64,000 nucleotides of DNA, from contig NZ_CAMZOF010000013.1 in the NCBI RefSeq assembly GCF_947331435.1, forward strand, positions 186,001-250,000. The letters run 5' to 3'. The DNA is from Pelagibius sp. Alg239-R121 (lineage in GTDB: Bacteria; Pseudomonadota; Alphaproteobacteria; Kiloniellales; Kiloniellaceae). The notes under the pieces are model-generated. The model was not told the origin of the DNA. It worked only from the letters and a program-made list of their open reading frames with translations, and searched no databases. The translations under genes were made by a program, and so were the position numbers. This document shows positions 36,907-45,784 of this stretch, piece by piece. Each line of letters starts with the position of its first letter. The stretch's first letter is position 1.

Positions 36907-37458
36907 ATGACCAAGCAGACCCGTTCCGAGCTTCGCTTCCTGATTGACCGGATTGCACGCATCAGTGCATCCGAAGACTGGAGCGACGGCCTCAATCCTA
37001 CCCAACGCGCGGCGATTTCCTATCTGGCGCGCGCCAACCGTTTCTCGCGCATGCCGTCGCAGGTCGCAGACTACCTCTCAGCGACGCGCGGAACCGTGTC
37101 GCAGACTCTGAAGGCGCTGGCCCGTAAGGGGCTCGTGATAGAGGTGCGGTCAGAGAGTGACCGGCGCAGCGTGTCCTATGAGGTCACCCCAGAAGGTCAG
37201 AATGCCCTGGAGGTCGACACGCTTCTAGATGCAGCCTTGGCGGATCTGGGCACGAAGGATGCGGCAAACCTGACGACCTCTATGAAGGCGCTGGCAAAGT
37301 GTTTGCTATCTGCGAGGGAAGGCCGCAGCTTCGGTATCTGCAAGACCTGCCGGCATCATCGTAAAGGGAAGACAGGCGCTCACTGCGCCTTGCTGGAAGT
37401 GGAATTATTGCCGGAAGAGACCGAACAGCTTTGCCATGAGCATGAGGCGGCTGCATGA
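36907..37458 (+). CDS. MarR family regulator with C-terminal cysteine cluster
   Basis: A 183-residue regulator. The winged helix covers about residues 25-100 (PTQRAAISYLARANRF, QVADYLSATRGTVSQTLKALARKGLVIE, SDRRSVSYEVTPEG). After the dimerisation helix a tail carries Cys145, Cys148, Cys160 and Cys176 with His149, His150, His159, His177 and His179. That spacing suggests a metal or Fe-S site, unusual for MarR proteins. The ATG at 36907 is chosen; one at 36880 would overlap the operator. Divergent lipoprotein and redoxin genes are the obvious targets, so a redox or metal sensor is inferred. Confidence 0.82.
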   Translation: MTKQTRSELRFLIDRIARISASEDWSDGLNPTQRAAISYLARANRFSRMPSQVADYLSATRGTVSQTLKALARKGLVIEVRSESDRRSVSYEVTPEGQNALEVDTLLDAALADLGTKDAANLTTSMKALAKCLLSAREGRSFGICKTCRHHRKGKTGAHCALLEVELLPEETEQLCHEHEAAA

Positions 37459-37504
37459 TCCGCTGGACCGGCAACGGGCCTCCCATCGCTTCCTCTGGAC
37501 GTCC

Positions 37505-37912
37505 TTAAGCTGTCGACTGGATCGTAACCGGGAGACCGCGCCGCAGGGAGTTGCTGACCATGCAGGAACCCTTAGCCTTGTCGATAACAGCCTGAGGATC
37601 GGATCCGTCCACGGTTTCACAGGAGACCTCCATGGTCGCGGCTGTGGCGATCAGCGGGTCACCTTCCATCTCTACCGTGACTTCAACTGCAATCCGTTCC
37701 AGGCCCACGCCAATCTCGTGGGCGACGTAACGAACGTCGTTGCAAAAGCAGCCGCCTAAGGCCAGGGCCAGGAGCTGCCCGCCATTGAAACCCAACCCCA
37801 GACCACCGGCGGTGCCGTCGGGCCGGTCCACCACGATGGTGTGCCCGCCGGCCCATCCCATCGCCGCTTCTGTGCCCGCCACATTACGCAGTTGAACCGT
37901 CATGGAAACCAT
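37505..37912 (-). CDS. OsmC family protein
   Basis: A 135-residue OsmC/Ohr fold protein. Cysteines stand in LALGGCFCNDVRYVA and in AKGSCMVSNSLRRG, matching the two reactive positions of the family, which reduce organic hydroperoxides or transfer sulfur species. The extra Cys57 of GGCFC is not usual and may alter specificity. GGGAG precedes the ATG at 37912. It is convergent with the MarR gene, 46 bp away, extending the thiol-stress theme of this region. Confidence 0.85.
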   Translation of the reverse strand: MVSMTVQLRNVAGTEAAMGWAGGHTIVVDRPDGTAGGLGLGFNGGQLLALALGGCFCNDVRYVAHEIGVGLERIAVEVTVEMEGDPLIATAATMEVSCETVDGSDPQAVIDKAKGSCMVSNSLRRGLPVTIQSTA

Positions 37913-38113
37913 GTTTGCGCTCCCTTCATTGCGGGTATGCAGACGCCTTGTCTGAAAACAATGGTAGGTTCAGTCTATTCGTCTCTTTAGCCTGAAATCC
38001 AGTGCAGCAGCATATTTTTCAGCGGGCGGAGCCTGGAATCGGTCCTCCGCTCATCTTCAAAGTCGGCGCGGATGTCGCAAAAAGCTAATTTGATTTCGAT
38101 TCATTTGGGCTTG

Positions 38114-38521
38114 TCAGGCGCCCGCAGTCACTGCTTCCCCGTCTTCCTTTGTGAAGTTGCCGATCTCGACATTCTCCAGGATCTCCAACACCACTTCGGA
38201 CGGCCGGCAGAGGCGGGTTGCTTTCGGGGTCACAACGATCGGGCGGTTGATCAGGATCGGGTGGTCCATCATGGCATCGATCAGTTGATCTTCGCTGAGC
38301 GAGGGATCGTCCAGGCCGAGCTCGGCGTAGGGTGCGCCCTTTTGCCGGAGCAGATCGCGGGCGGGCATCTTCATCTCCGCCAGCAACTCGATCAGACGTT
38401 CGCGGGTCGGCGGGCTCGTTAAGTACGCGATCACGCTTGGCTCGACGCCCGATTTGCGAATCATCGCCAGGGTGTTGCGCGAAGTGCCGCAGTCCGGGTT
38501 GTGATAGATGGTGACGCTCAT
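38114..38521 (-). CDS. arsC: Arsenate reductase (glutaredoxin-coupled)
   Basis: A 135-residue ArsC of the E. coli plasmid type: IYHNPDCGTSRNTL places the catalytic Cys at residue 11 and a conserved Arg at 15. LIDAMMDHPILINRPIVVTPKATRLCRPSE holds further active-site Arg residues. It reduces arsenate to arsenite with electrons from glutathione and glutaredoxin. It is the last gene of an arsR-acr3-arsC operon, 21 bp after the transporter gene. Confidence 0.92.
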   Translation of the reverse strand: MSVTIYHNPDCGTSRNTLAMIRKSGVEPSVIAYLTSPPTRERLIELLAEMKMPARDLLRQKGAPYAELGLDDPSLSEDQLIDAMMDHPILINRPIVVTPKATRLCRPSEVVLEILENVEIGNFTKEDGEAVTAGA

Positions 38522-38542
38522 GTGGATTCCTCTGATCGAAAG

Positions 38543-39643
38543 TCAGCTTTCAGGAAACGACCTGCGGGTCCGGTTTGCGAAAGCGACCAGGGAGAGCATG
38601 ACCGGTACCTCCACCAGGACGCCGACAACCGTGGTCAAGGCGGCACCGGAATTCAATCCGAACAGGCTGATGGCGACGGCAACTGCAAGCTCGAAGAAGT
38701 TCGAGGTGCCGATCAAAGCGCAGGGTGCAGCGACATTGAAGGGCACGCGCCACAGCCAGGCCGCACCATAGGCCACGAAGAATATGCCGTAGGACTGGAT
38801 GATCAGCGGCGTTGCGATCAGGGCGATCAGCAGGGGTTGCTCGATAATGATGTTGCCTTGAAAGCCGAACAGCAGAACCACCGTCGCCAACAGCCCGATT
38901 ACGGAGTAAGGCTTAATGCCTGCAACGAAGCGGGTCACGGCCTCTTCACCGGCTTCGGATTTCCGGGTGTGGCTCATGAGCCAGCGACGGGTCAAATAGC
39001 CCGCGATCAGGGGTATGACCACATAGAGACCAACAGAGAGAATAAGGGTCGCCCAAGGCACAACAATATCGGTCACGCCGAGCAGCAGCGCGACGATCGG
39101 TGCGAAGGCGAAGATCATAATCACATCGTTGACCGAGACCTGCACCAGGGTGTAGGTCGCATCGCCTCGGGTCAGCTGTGACCAGACAAACACCATCGCC
39201 GTGCAGGGCGCCGCACCCAGCAGAATAAGCCCGGCAATGTATTCCTGGGCGTCTGCGGGCGCGATCAAATCCGCAAACAGGATCTCGAAAAACAAGACAC
39301 CGAGTGCGGCCATAGAGAAGGGCTTGACCAGCCAGTTGATGACCAATGTGATGATCAGCCCCTTCGGGCGGTCACCGATATGGCGGAGGCTGGCAAAGTC
39401 GACATTCACCATCATCGGGTAAACCATCGCCCAGATCAGCACCGCCACCACCAGATTGACCGAGGCATACTCAAGGCTGGCGAGGAATTCAAAGAGGCCG
39501 GGCGTTACGGTTCCGATGCCGATGCCTGCAAGGATGCAAAGACCAACCCAGACCGACAGCCATTTTTCGAAAAATCCAATTCCGCCCGCCGGTAGGACTT
39601 CCGTGGAGGGATCTGAAGGCGGCGCGATGGGTTGAGTGCTCAT
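38543..39643 (-). CDS. acr3: Arsenite efflux transporter, Acr3 family
   Basis: A 366-residue ten-helix permease. [19 protein letters not shown] opens the protein, and [38 protein letters not shown] in the middle contains the conserved Cys needed for arsenite export in Acr3. [20 protein letters not shown] is a second family motif. It expels arsenite produced by ArsC, driven by proton motive force. It lies between arsR and arsC. Confidence 0.93.
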   Translation of the reverse strand: MSTQPIAPPSDPSTEVLPAGGIGFFEKWLSVWVGLCILAGIGIGTVTPGLFEFLASLEYASVNLVVAVLIWAMVYPMMVNVDFASLRHIGDRPKGLIITLVINWLVKPFSMAALGVLFFEILFADLIAPADAQEYIAGLILLGAAPCTAMVFVWSQLTRGDATYTLVQVSVNDVIMIFAFAPIVALLLGVTDIVVPWATLILSVGLYVVIPLIAGYLTRRWLMSHTRKSEAGEEAVTRFVAGIKPYSVIGLLATVVLLFGFQGNIIIEQPLLIALIATPLIIQSYGIFFVAYGAAWLWRVPFNVAAPCALIGTSNFFELAVAVAISLFGLNSGAALTTVVGVLVEVPVMLSLVAFANRTRRSFPES

Positions 39644-39693
39644 GTAGTAGCTTTCGGTTTTGAAACGGAGGCGGTGATGATAGGGAGCCTTGT

Positions 39694-40026
39694 TCAGCAG
39701 GCGCAGGCGATCTGATCGATGGTCGGTTGACAGAGTTCCGGTTTGCCGCCGCAGCAGTCTTCCATCAGGTAGCCCAGCAGACCGCGCATTCCGTCGTAAT
39801 CGGCGAAGTAACGTACGGCTCTGCCTTCGCGTTCGTTGCGGACGAGTCCTGCATTCAGGAGGATCGAAAGATTGGTCGACATGGTGTTCTGGCGGACGTC
39901 CAAGCGTTCGCCGATTTCACCGGAGAGCATGCCCCGTTCGCCAGCCTGAACGAGCAGGCGGAAAACTTCCAGGCGGGTTTCCTGGCTGAGGGCAGCAAAG
40001 GCATTAAGAGCATATTTTGTATCCAT
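39694..40026 (-). CDS. arsR: Arsenite-responsive repressor ArsR
   Basis: A 110-residue winged-helix repressor: [20 protein letters not shown] and [33 protein letters not shown]. It lacks the CxC pair in the recognition helix used by E. coli ArsR. Instead Cys91, Cys92 and Cys99 in [12 protein letters not shown], plus Cys108 and Cys110, lie at the C-terminus. That layout matches the Acidithiobacillus-type ArsR, in which a C-terminal three-cysteine site binds arsenite. It leads the operon and probably represses it. Confidence 0.9.
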   Translation of the reverse strand: MDTKYALNAFAALSQETRLEVFRLLVQAGERGMLSGEIGERLDVRQNTMSTNLSILLNAGLVRNEREGRAVRYFADYDGMRGLLGYLMEDCCGGKPELCQPTIDQIACAC

Positions 40027-40039
40027 ACATCAAGAATAC

Positions 40040-40053
40040 TCGATATAAATCGA
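40040..40053. promoter_or_regulatory. Probable ArsR operator
   Basis: TCGATATAAATCGA has perfect 5-bp arms around ATAA and lies 14 bp upstream of the arsR start, where a repressor would block the promoter. Confidence 0.5.
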
Positions 40054-40175
40054 AGAGTCCACAAGCTATAGGAAGCAAAGTTGTTGCGGACGGTTCCGAT
40101 CGTTTGTATTCGGCGTCAATCGATGGGGTCTTGGCGGTTCCAATATCGTTTACTGCAGATCGAAGCCGTCGGATT

Positions 40176-40889
40176 CTACAATCCCAATCCACCAAGAATT
40201 TCGTCGACCGCCGAACCGGTTTGCCGGGTAATGGCGGCCTGAAAGTCTGTGCTGGTGACTTTCAGGCTTTTGTCTGCCGGAGTTTTCCTTGAGAGATTGC
40301 TGCCGTTTATATCCTCAATCACAGTCGGCGGATTGCCAGCGATCACACGGCCTTCAATCTGAACGAAAGTATGGACCGGGTTGCTGGCGAAGATTTCCAC
40401 CCGCTTATAGAGCCCGAATGCACCGGTAGGCGGCTTTTTGTTGTAGGAGAGGCCGCTATTGTAGTTATCGGGGCGCAGCAGGAGGATGACGTCGAGTTGC
40501 TTGTCGACCATGACCTTGACTAGAACCTTCTGAGTCTCATCGCTGATTTTGTGTTCGGACAGACCCAAGTTCAGGGAATAACCTGTCTGGAACCAGGCGC
40601 CCCTTCGAGACTTAATCTCAGGAATTTCACTAAGGTCGATGACCTTGCCACCGCGGCTCTCCGCTTCTTCCTGAAAGCTCTGGGTAACCATCTCCGGAAA
40701 GCTCCATTCGAGGCTGACTTGGTCGAAGTCGTTTTCCAGAATTGTTATACCGATGTCGTTGACATCCGCTTGGCTAGGCAAGTTGTTGATCAACCCGATT
40801 CTATTGGCCTTGACCTGTTTCAAGTCCGTTGTGGGGTTTGCGCAGGCGGATAATCCTGCAAGCAAAACAAGGAGAAGAAATCGCCGCAT
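40176..40889 (-). CDS. Predicted lipoprotein of unknown function
   Basis: A 237-residue exported protein; the signal peptide RRFLLLVLLAGLSAC ends in a lipobox, so Cys16 should be lipidated. The mature domain starts with a basic helix and alternates strands and helices, with VMVDKQLDVILLLRPDNYNSGLSYNKKPPTGAFGLY in the middle. No family was recognised. It is transcribed leftward between the arsR promoter region and the LysR gene. The ATG at 40889 is chosen since it begins the signal peptide. It looks monocistronic. Confidence 0.72.
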   Translation of the reverse strand: MRRFLLLVLLAGLSACANPTTDLKQVKANRIGLINNLPSQADVNDIGITILENDFDQVSLEWSFPEMVTQSFQEEAESRGGKVIDLSEIPEIKSRRGAWFQTGYSLNLGLSEHKISDETQKVLVKVMVDKQLDVILLLRPDNYNSGLSYNKKPPTGAFGLYKRVEIFASNPVHTFVQIEGRVIAGNPPTVIEDINGSNLSRKTPADKSLKVTSTDFQAAITRQTGSAVDEILGGLGL

Positions 40890-41169
40890 TTCTGCCGAAC
40901 CTTTCAATGACCGGACTTAATTCTGGAGACCTTGAGAATAGAAGATTGAGTTGCCGGTTGCTTTGGATTCTCGATCCATCAAAAGCCGCGGGGCTACGGA
41001 AAAACCCGCAAGGTGATGTGCTCCCAAAACGTGAATAGCTCACTCGCGAAAAACTATCATCGGGCGCAAGGTTACTGAAGCTATCTGCGGCTGTAAAGGA
41101 GCCGGACTGGCCTTTCATGACGCAGGCCGGTTTGGTGCCCGGCGACAGATTCACTTGCAGATCTTCAGC
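40890..41169. other. Intergenic region, nothing recognised
   Basis: About 280 bp between two leftward genes. No family-bearing frame, repeat or confident terminator was seen. Confidence 0.4.
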
Positions 41170-42075
41170 TTAAGCTTCGCCGGCGAGACTGTTCCGGAGA
41201 CCATAAATGACCTCAGCAAGATGATCGGCAACGACGCGCACGCGCCGTGACTGCGCGAGGTCCGCATGGATCACCAGCCAAATGCTTTGATCCACCCCTA
41301 GATCGATCGGCAGCTGGATGAGACCGGACCTTCGAGCCAGGAAATGCGGAAGGATTGCAAGCCCCAGTCCAGCAGCGGTGGCAGAAAGCTGTGCCGAAAG
41401 GGTCGTTGTTGTAATCGCCGGGGCGCGCCCACGAAGACTGCGCTCGATCCATTGCGCTGCGGGCAGGTGGCTTTGGGCCTCTGACCACCCGATGAAGCTG
41501 TCGTGATCGAGAGGACCGGTATCGGCACCTGACGGCCGCTTGTCCAGATACGCCTGAGCTCCGTAGAGCCCGAAACCGAGTGTTGCGAGCCGCCGGAGCG
41601 TCACGTTCCCGCGTTCGGGTTTGACCATACGCAGCGCGAGATCTGCGTCCCGCCTGTGCAGATTGACCGAAGCGACGTCGGTTGCGACCTCCAGTTCGAG
41701 CTGCGGATGGCGTGCGAGCAGGACAGGCAGGCTGGGGATGATGATGGGGTTCGCGAGGTTCTCGGCTGTTGCGATACGAACCAATCCGACTGTGTCGGAT
41801 TCATGATCGGCTTGGCTTTCGAAAGCCAGGGCCGCGTTTTCCAGTGCTTCCGCTTTGGGCAGGAGCGCTTCGCCTTCGTCGGTCAGGCGGTAACCAGTCT
41901 GATGACGGACGAAGAGCGGAACGCCCAAGACCGACTCGAGCCGGTCGATGCGGCGGGAGGTGGTCGCGACACCACTGCCCAGCAGGCCGGCGGCGCTGGT
42001 GAGGGTGCCCTTACGCGCGATGGCCAGAAAAACCCGGGCGTCGTCCCACAAAAGCTGTTTCGAATCCTTGGGCAT
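41170..42075 (-). CDS. LysR family transcriptional regulator
   Basis: A 301-residue LysR protein with the N-terminal helix-turn-helix at about residues 8-65 (DARVFLAIARKGTLTSAAGLLGSGVATTSRRIDRLE) and a ligand domain from about 90 to 290 (DADLALRMV, GLGLAILPHFLARRSG). The group resembles regulators of aldo-keto reductases and oxidoreductases. It is divergent from the aldo/keto reductase gene at 42187, with operator-like palindromes between them, so direct control is very likely. Confidence 0.9.
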   Translation of the reverse strand: MPKDSKQLLWDDARVFLAIARKGTLTSAAGLLGSGVATTSRRIDRLESVLGVPLFVRHQTGYRLTDEGEALLPKAEALENAALAFESQADHESDTVGLVRIATAENLANPIIIPSLPVLLARHPQLELEVATDVASVNLHRRDADLALRMVKPERGNVTLRRLATLGFGLYGAQAYLDKRPSGADTGPLDHDSFIGWSEAQSHLPAAQWIERSLRGRAPAITTTTLSAQLSATAAGLGLAILPHFLARRSGLIQLPIDLGVDQSIWLVIHADLAQSRRVRVVADHLAEVIYGLRNSLAGEA

Positions 42076-42088
42076 TTATCTTCCATAT

Positions 42089-42142
42089 TTGGAATTCAAT
42101 TTTCCAATCTTACCTCTGTTACCTGCAGAAATGGAATTCCAT
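42089..42142. promoter_or_regulatory. LysR operator region with two palindromes
   Basis: TTGGAA and TTCCAA flank seven bases (42089-42107), and a perfect 12-bp palindrome ATGGAATTCCAT follows at 42131-42142. Both share the GGAATTC core and lie in the divergent LysR/aldo-keto reductase gap. This double-site arrangement fits LysR binding. Confidence 0.6.
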
Positions 42143-42186
42143 CTTCTTAGATAACTGCGCACCTCACCACTTTTCGAGAGGCTTTT

Positions 42187-43170
42187 ATGAAGACCCGCCA
42201 CTTAACCGACGACCTCGAAGTCTCCGCCCTTGGGCTGGGATGCATGGGGATGAGCGAATTTTACGGGCCGCGGGACGACGAGGAATCGATGCGGGTGTTG
42301 CATCGTGCCGTGGATCTGGGAATCGGCTTTTTCGACACGGCCGACATGTATGGTCTGCATCACAACGAAGACCTGCTGGGACGCTTTCTCAAAGAGCGAA
42401 GACCCGAGGCGGTTATTGCGACCAAGTTCGGGATTGTCCGTGAAGGCAACAGTTACGCACGCAGCATCGATAACAGTCCGGCCTATGCGCGCAAATCCTG
42501 CGAGGGATCGCTGCGGCGTCTGGGGGTCGAGCGGATCGATCTCCTCTACGTTCACCGGGTTGACCGCTCCCGGCCGATCGAAGAGGTGATGGGCGCGCTC
42601 GCCGATCTGGTCAACGAGGGCAAGATTGGCCATATCGGTCTTTGCGAGGTCAGCGCGAAGACCTTGCGCCGCGCGCACGCGGTCCACCCGGTTGCTGCGG
42701 TGCAGACCGAGTACTCGCTATGGACCCGGGATGTGGAGGCAGAGATTTTGCCGACCTGCCGTGAACTCGGCGTGGGATTTGTTCCTTACTCACCACTAGG
42801 CCGAGGATTTCTAACCGGCAGCTTCGACAGCGGCACCGCGTTTCAGGCGGGCGACTTTCGCGCGAACCTGCCACGGTTCTCGGGTGATAACCTGCAGGCA
42901 AATCAGGCCATCGTCGACGCAGTTAAGTCAATGGCGGCAGAGAAGGGCTGCACACCAGCACAGCTCGCGCTTGCCTGGTTGCTTGCGCAGGGTGACCGGA
43001 TCGTGCCGATCCCCGGTACCAAGCGTGTGCGTTATCTGGAAGAAAACATGGCGGCTGCCGAGGTTGTGCTGAGCGAGGCCGAGGAACGCGTGCTTGCGGA
43101 TGCAATCGCCCGGCATGTCGTGTCCGGTGCGCGCTATACGGAAGAAGGGATGAAGGGCGTGGATGCCTAG
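42187..43170 (+). CDS. Aldo/keto reductase
   Basis: A 327-residue NADPH-dependent oxidoreductase of the YajO/Tas-like group. LGLGCMGMSEFYG opens the barrel, FFDTADMYG holds the catalytic Asp and Tyr, ATKFG the Lys and YVHRVD the His. The NADPH site is seen in VPIPGTKRVRYLEEN. It reduces aldehydes or ketones; substrate unknown. It is regulated in all likelihood by the divergent LysR protein. The MFS transporter gene begins 75 bp downstream and may be cotranscribed. Confidence 0.92.
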   Translation: MKTRHLTDDLEVSALGLGCMGMSEFYGPRDDEESMRVLHRAVDLGIGFFDTADMYGLHHNEDLLGRFLKERRPEAVIATKFGIVREGNSYARSIDNSPAYARKSCEGSLRRLGVERIDLLYVHRVDRSRPIEEVMGALADLVNEGKIGHIGLCEVSAKTLRRAHAVHPVAAVQTEYSLWTRDVEAEILPTCRELGVGFVPYSPLGRGFLTGSFDSGTAFQAGDFRANLPRFSGDNLQANQAIVDAVKSMAAEKGCTPAQLALAWLLAQGDRIVPIPGTKRVRYLEENMAAAEVVLSEAEERVLADAIARHVVSGARYTEEGMKGVDA

Positions 43171-43245
43171 TTCGGGCTGAGCTATGGGGAGCCACCGTCT
43201 TCGCACGGCTCTTATATTGGGGCATCCGATGTGCTAACCAGAGCT

Positions 43246-44406
43246 ATGGTCCCCTCGATCGCGACACGCAAAACAAGCGACTTTCCATCCATTCTGGCAG
43301 CGAGCTTTGGTATCGGAGCGTTTGGTCTGGCGTTGGGATTGACCTATCCTCTGCTGACCTTGCTGATGGCTGAGCGTGGCGTTCCATCTCACATCATTGG
43401 TCTCAATGCGGCAGCGATGGGGATCGGGATTGCACTCTCAACGTTGGTCATGTCCCGGCTCACCGCGCGCTTCAGTCCGGGATTTCTGATCACGGTTGGC
43501 CTGCTTGGGTCGGCCGCCGTCATCCTGGCTTTTGGGATGACTGACGATATCGCGGTCTGGTTCGCGTTGCGGATCTTCCTGGGGTTCAATGTTAACGCGG
43601 TCTTTGTTCTGACCGAAGCCTGGGTCAACGAGGCGGCGGCCGACAATATCCGGGGCCGGGCGGTCAGCGGGTATGCCATGTCGCTGACCATCGGCTTTGC
43701 GCTCGGACCTCTCGGTGTTCCACTGTTCGGGACTGCGTCTGCGCTGCCCTTTGCGGTCTGTGCAGTATTCGTGTCGATGACGGCGATCGTCATTGCTTTG
43801 CTTTCCAAGCGCGCCAAAGCACGGACGGGCATTGCACCGCCCGGTTCGTTGAAGCAGTTCCTGTTCGCTGCGCCATTGCTGGTCGTCATGGTGATGGCGT
43901 TCGGTTTCTCTGACTGGACTATGATTTCCATGATGCCGGTCTACTTCCTTGAAAAAGGTATGGCGCCGTCTCTTTCATCGACCATGGTTTCGATTGTGCA
44001 TCTGGGCATGATTCTTTTTGCCCTGCCGACCGGCTATGCGCTCGACCGGCTGCCGCGTCTGCGGGTCGCAGCTGTCTGCGCCGCTGGTTCGGCCCTGACC
44101 TTCGCAGCAATGCCGTTCCTTTCGGCTCAGGGTGCAGGCATTTGGATCACATTGATCGTGCTGGGCGCCTGTTTGGGTGGTGTCTACACGACGGCATTGA
44201 CGTTACTCGGCGAGCGCTTTGCCGGGGGTATGCTGGTCGCCGGCAGCGCGGTCTTTTCAATGAGCTTCACCTTGGCTGGAACCTTGGGGATGATCGGTGC
44301 CGGTGCCGTGCTGGAACTTGCCAGTCACGAAGCGGTCCCTGTCGGTTTCGCAATCTGCTTCGTGCTGTTGCTGATCGCCATACTCAGCACGAAACAAGGG
44401 GATTGA
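43246..44406 (+). CDS. Major facilitator superfamily transporter
   Basis: A 386-residue protein with twelve hydrophobic segments. ASFGIGAFGLALGLTYPLLTLLM opens the first bundle and the loop between helices 2 and 3 is MSRLTARF. WVNEAAADNIRGRAVSGYAMSLTIGFALGPL is close to YcaD-like MFS proteins. The role is efflux or uptake of a small molecule. The ATG at 43246 is preferred over the GTG at 43231. It follows the aldo/keto reductase, with which it may form an operon. Confidence 0.88.
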   Translation: MVPSIATRKTSDFPSILAASFGIGAFGLALGLTYPLLTLLMAERGVPSHIIGLNAAAMGIGIALSTLVMSRLTARFSPGFLITVGLLGSAAVILAFGMTDDIAVWFALRIFLGFNVNAVFVLTEAWVNEAAADNIRGRAVSGYAMSLTIGFALGPLGVPLFGTASALPFAVCAVFVSMTAIVIALLSKRAKARTGIAPPGSLKQFLFAAPLLVVMVMAFGFSDWTMISMMPVYFLEKGMAPSLSSTMVSIVHLGMILFALPTGYALDRLPRLRVAAVCAAGSALTFAAMPFLSAQGAGIWITLIVLGACLGGVYTTALTLLGERFAGGMLVAGSAVFSMSFTLAGTLGMIGAGAVLELASHEAVPVGFAICFVLLLIAILSTKQGD

Positions 44407-44561
44407 ACCGCGGGCCGCGTGGGCGCTTTCTGAAGGGTTTCACGGTTAAGGTGAGTCGTGCTCGACTAACCCCAAATCTCCGCCGTTTTCTCATAAGCTT
44501 GCTCGAAAGTAGAGGCATGCACTTATGTTGACCGTTCGTTCCAAACTTGCTAGCGTCGAGT

Positions 44562-45143
44562 ATGCCTTGGGAAAAGCAGTTCAACGAAGAAGAAGTGCTC
44601 GACCGCGCAATGGGGGCTTTCTGGGCGCGCGGATACGAAGCGACATCGGTCAACGACCTCTTGACGGTTATGGAGATCAACAGGGGCAGCCTTTACGCTG
44701 CCTTCACTGACAAGCGCAGTCTCTTCATTCGGGCACTCAAAAGTTACGACGAGAAGTACCGCCGCGACTTCCTGACAAGCGTGGCCCGCAACTACAGTCC
44801 CAAAGAGGCGATTTTTGCGGCATTCGAAGATGTCGTCGAAAGCTCGGACGGTGGCAGAAATCGTAAAGGCTGCTTGCTGGTCAACACAGCCCTCGAACTA
44901 TCGCCTCATGATCCCGAAGTCGAGAAAATCGTGCGCGGCAGCCTAAGAGAAGTAGAGAACTTCTTTTGCGAGATGATCGTTGCCGCACAGGGTGAGGGGA
45001 CAATCAGGACCGAGGTGTCTTCGCGCGAAGTGGCGCAGGCCCTGCTGGGATTGTTCCTGGGGCTGCGTGTGCTGGTGCGCTCACGACCGGAAAAGGACGT
45101 GATGAAGACGATCCTGAATCAGGCGCGTGCGCTTATAGATTAA
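44562..45143 (+). CDS. TetR/AcrR family transcriptional regulator
   Basis: A 193-residue regulator: EEEVLDRAMGAFWARGYEATSVNDLL and EINRGSLYAAFTDKRSLFIRAL form the helix-turn-helix, residues 8-60. The C-terminal domain contains RKGCLLVNTALELSPHDPEV, the YcdC/AcrR-like signature. It leads a set with a carboxymuconolactone decarboxylase-like gene and a glutaredoxin, 49 bp apart. The short upstream gap to the MFS gene contains an AT-rich promoter-like region. The ligand is unknown, but reactive electrophiles are common for this type. Confidence 0.88.
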   Translation: MPWEKQFNEEEVLDRAMGAFWARGYEATSVNDLLTVMEINRGSLYAAFTDKRSLFIRALKSYDEKYRRDFLTSVARNYSPKEAIFAAFEDVVESSDGGRNRKGCLLVNTALELSPHDPEVEKIVRGSLREVENFFCEMIVAAQGEGTIRTEVSSREVAQALLGLFLGLRVLVRSRPEKDVMKTILNQARALID

Positions 45144-45192
45144 AAAAATTTCACTGGTTTGGAACGGGCGGTCAAATGAGGGAGAAAGTAAG

Positions 45193-45762
45193 ATGACTGT
45201 ATCCTACGTCGAACGCGAACAAGCCGATGCTGCGACACTGGCCTTTTACGACAAAGCGGAAGACCGCTTTCAGGCGCTCCTTAATATCTTCAAGGTATTT
45301 GGTCATCACGCCGAATACGGCACAGTCTTTACAGAGCTTGTGATGGCGATCCTCAAGGACGGCGAGCTGAGCTGGCTGACCAAGGAACTGCTGATCCTCA
45401 AGGCGACCCAACGCAATAACTGCCAGTATTGTGTCATTCAGCATGAGCGCCTCTCCGAGATGCTTGGTATGGATACGGCCAAGATCGCAGGGCTTGAGGG
45501 CGGCAATTACAAGACGAGCGATCTCTTCACCGAAGGCGAGCGGGCGCTGTTGGATTTGACGGTTCAGATTGGTGAGGACGCCAACCGGGTGTCCAAGCAG
45601 CTTTGGGATCGCCTCCACGCCCATTGGAGCGAACCGCAGATCGTCGAAGCGGTCTTCGTGATCACCACCTACATTATGGTGTCAAAGTTCGGAGATGCGC
45701 TCGGCGTCGAACTGGAGCCGATGTTCGACGGAATGTCGTCGATCCTCGAAGTTCAACATTGA
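45193..45762 (+). CDS. Carboxymuconolactone decarboxylase (AhpD-like) family protein
   Basis: A 189-residue all-helical protein of the CMD/AhpD superfamily. Cys77 and Cys80 in NCQYCVIQHERL, followed by His84, reproduce the AhpD CxxCxxxH proton-relay site, which gives thiol peroxidase or disulfide activity. The family also has true decarboxylases, but those lack the cysteines. It lies between a TetR regulator and a glutaredoxin, in agreement with a thiol-redox role. The start has GGGAGAAAG upstream. Confidence 0.87.
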   Translation: MTVSYVEREQADAATLAFYDKAEDRFQALLNIFKVFGHHAEYGTVFTELVMAILKDGELSWLTKELLILKATQRNNCQYCVIQHERLSEMLGMDTAKIAGLEGGNYKTSDLFTEGERALLDLTVQIGEDANRVSKQLWDRLHAHWSEPQIVEAVFVITTYIMVSKFGDALGVELEPMFDGMSSILEVQH

Positions 45763-45784
45763 GGGGGCCCGCGCGAGGCAAGCA

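Noticed and set aside
44520-44561. Palindromic TetR operator upstream of the second TetR gene
   Set aside because: TTGACCGTTCGTTCCAA looked symmetric at first, but its arms do not pair beyond three bases.
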